Below, in pieces: positions 18,180 to 18,253 of a stretch of DNA of 18,253 bases. The stretch lies in assembly GCF_001632365.1 (NCBI RefSeq), contig NW_024468523.1, positions 655,857-674,109 on the forward strand, in the 5' to 3' direction. The position numbers and the translations under genes were made by a program. Each line of letters begins with the position of its first letter. Position 1 is the first letter of the stretch. This stretch comes from Laetiporus sulphureus 93-53 (Eukaryota; Basidiomycota; Agaricomycetes; Polyporales; Laetiporaceae). The notes beneath the pieces were generated by a model, which saw nothing but the letters and a program-made list of their open reading frames with translations, searched no databases and was not told the origin of the DNA.

Positions 18180-18253
18180 CAGTTTACGTGCACGTGACAC
18201 TTACTATTTATGGTTCATAGGTCTTGTGGACATATGCTAGGGTTAGCAGTTTT

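Larger units (their letters stand above)
14226..18253 (+). mobile_element. Decayed Ty1/Copia retrotransposon, running to or near the window edge
   Basis: The order LTR, primer-binding site, gag with zinc knuckle, protease, integrase, reverse transcriptase is that of Ty1/Copia (Pseudoviridae-like) elements of fungi; integrase before RT excludes Ty3/Gypsy. The element lost its start codon and carries 13 in-frame stops and about three frame changes, so it cannot encode active proteins. The match becomes weak after about 18165, in the region that should lead into RNase H. No 3' LTR is present in the window. Confidence 0.88.

Overview
The window is nuclear DNA of a filamentous basidiomycete fungus, probably an agaricomycete. 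The evidence is many 47-63 bp GT-AG introns in the protein genes, a GH5_9-type exo-glucanase, a secreted A1 aspartic protease with a GPI-like tail, a kinase of a type I associate with basidiomycetes, and an LTR retrotransposon whose primer-binding site matches half of an initiator tRNA. The order (Polyporales or another) is a guess.

Layout. 1-1969: mostly unassigned, with a cluster of GTCACGTGAC palindromes near the left edge and a possible decayed minus-strand membrane-protein fragment. 1970-3785 (+): intact nine-exon exo-beta-1,3-glucanase, 464 aa. 3786-4205: gap between convergent genes. 4409-7145 (-), with an out-of-frame tail to 4206: seven-exon Crinkler-like protein that joins a small N-terminal header, a nuclease-like middle and a C-terminal protein kinase (790 aa as read). 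7146-8151: shared upstream region of two divergent genes, filled mostly by a 648-bp fold-back element. 8152-10475 (+): intact thirteen-exon secreted aspartic protease, 559 aa. 10476-18253: transposon island with no host gene that I can support. It holds a 255-bp miniature inverted-repeat element, a 685-bp fold-back element related to the first, a weaker inverted repeat, a probable 933-bp solo LTR, and a decayed Ty1/Copia element that runs to, or close to, the right edge.

The three host genes are not a recognisable pathway. Two encode secreted or wall-associated enzymes (glucan and protein hydrolysis). The third looks like a nuclear-acting effector or conflict protein. The Crinkler-like gene beside repeats, with a fold-back element in its upstream region, is the part most worth following up. 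Exon joins were made by eye from splice sites, preserved frame and recalled family patterns. No alignment or database search was run.
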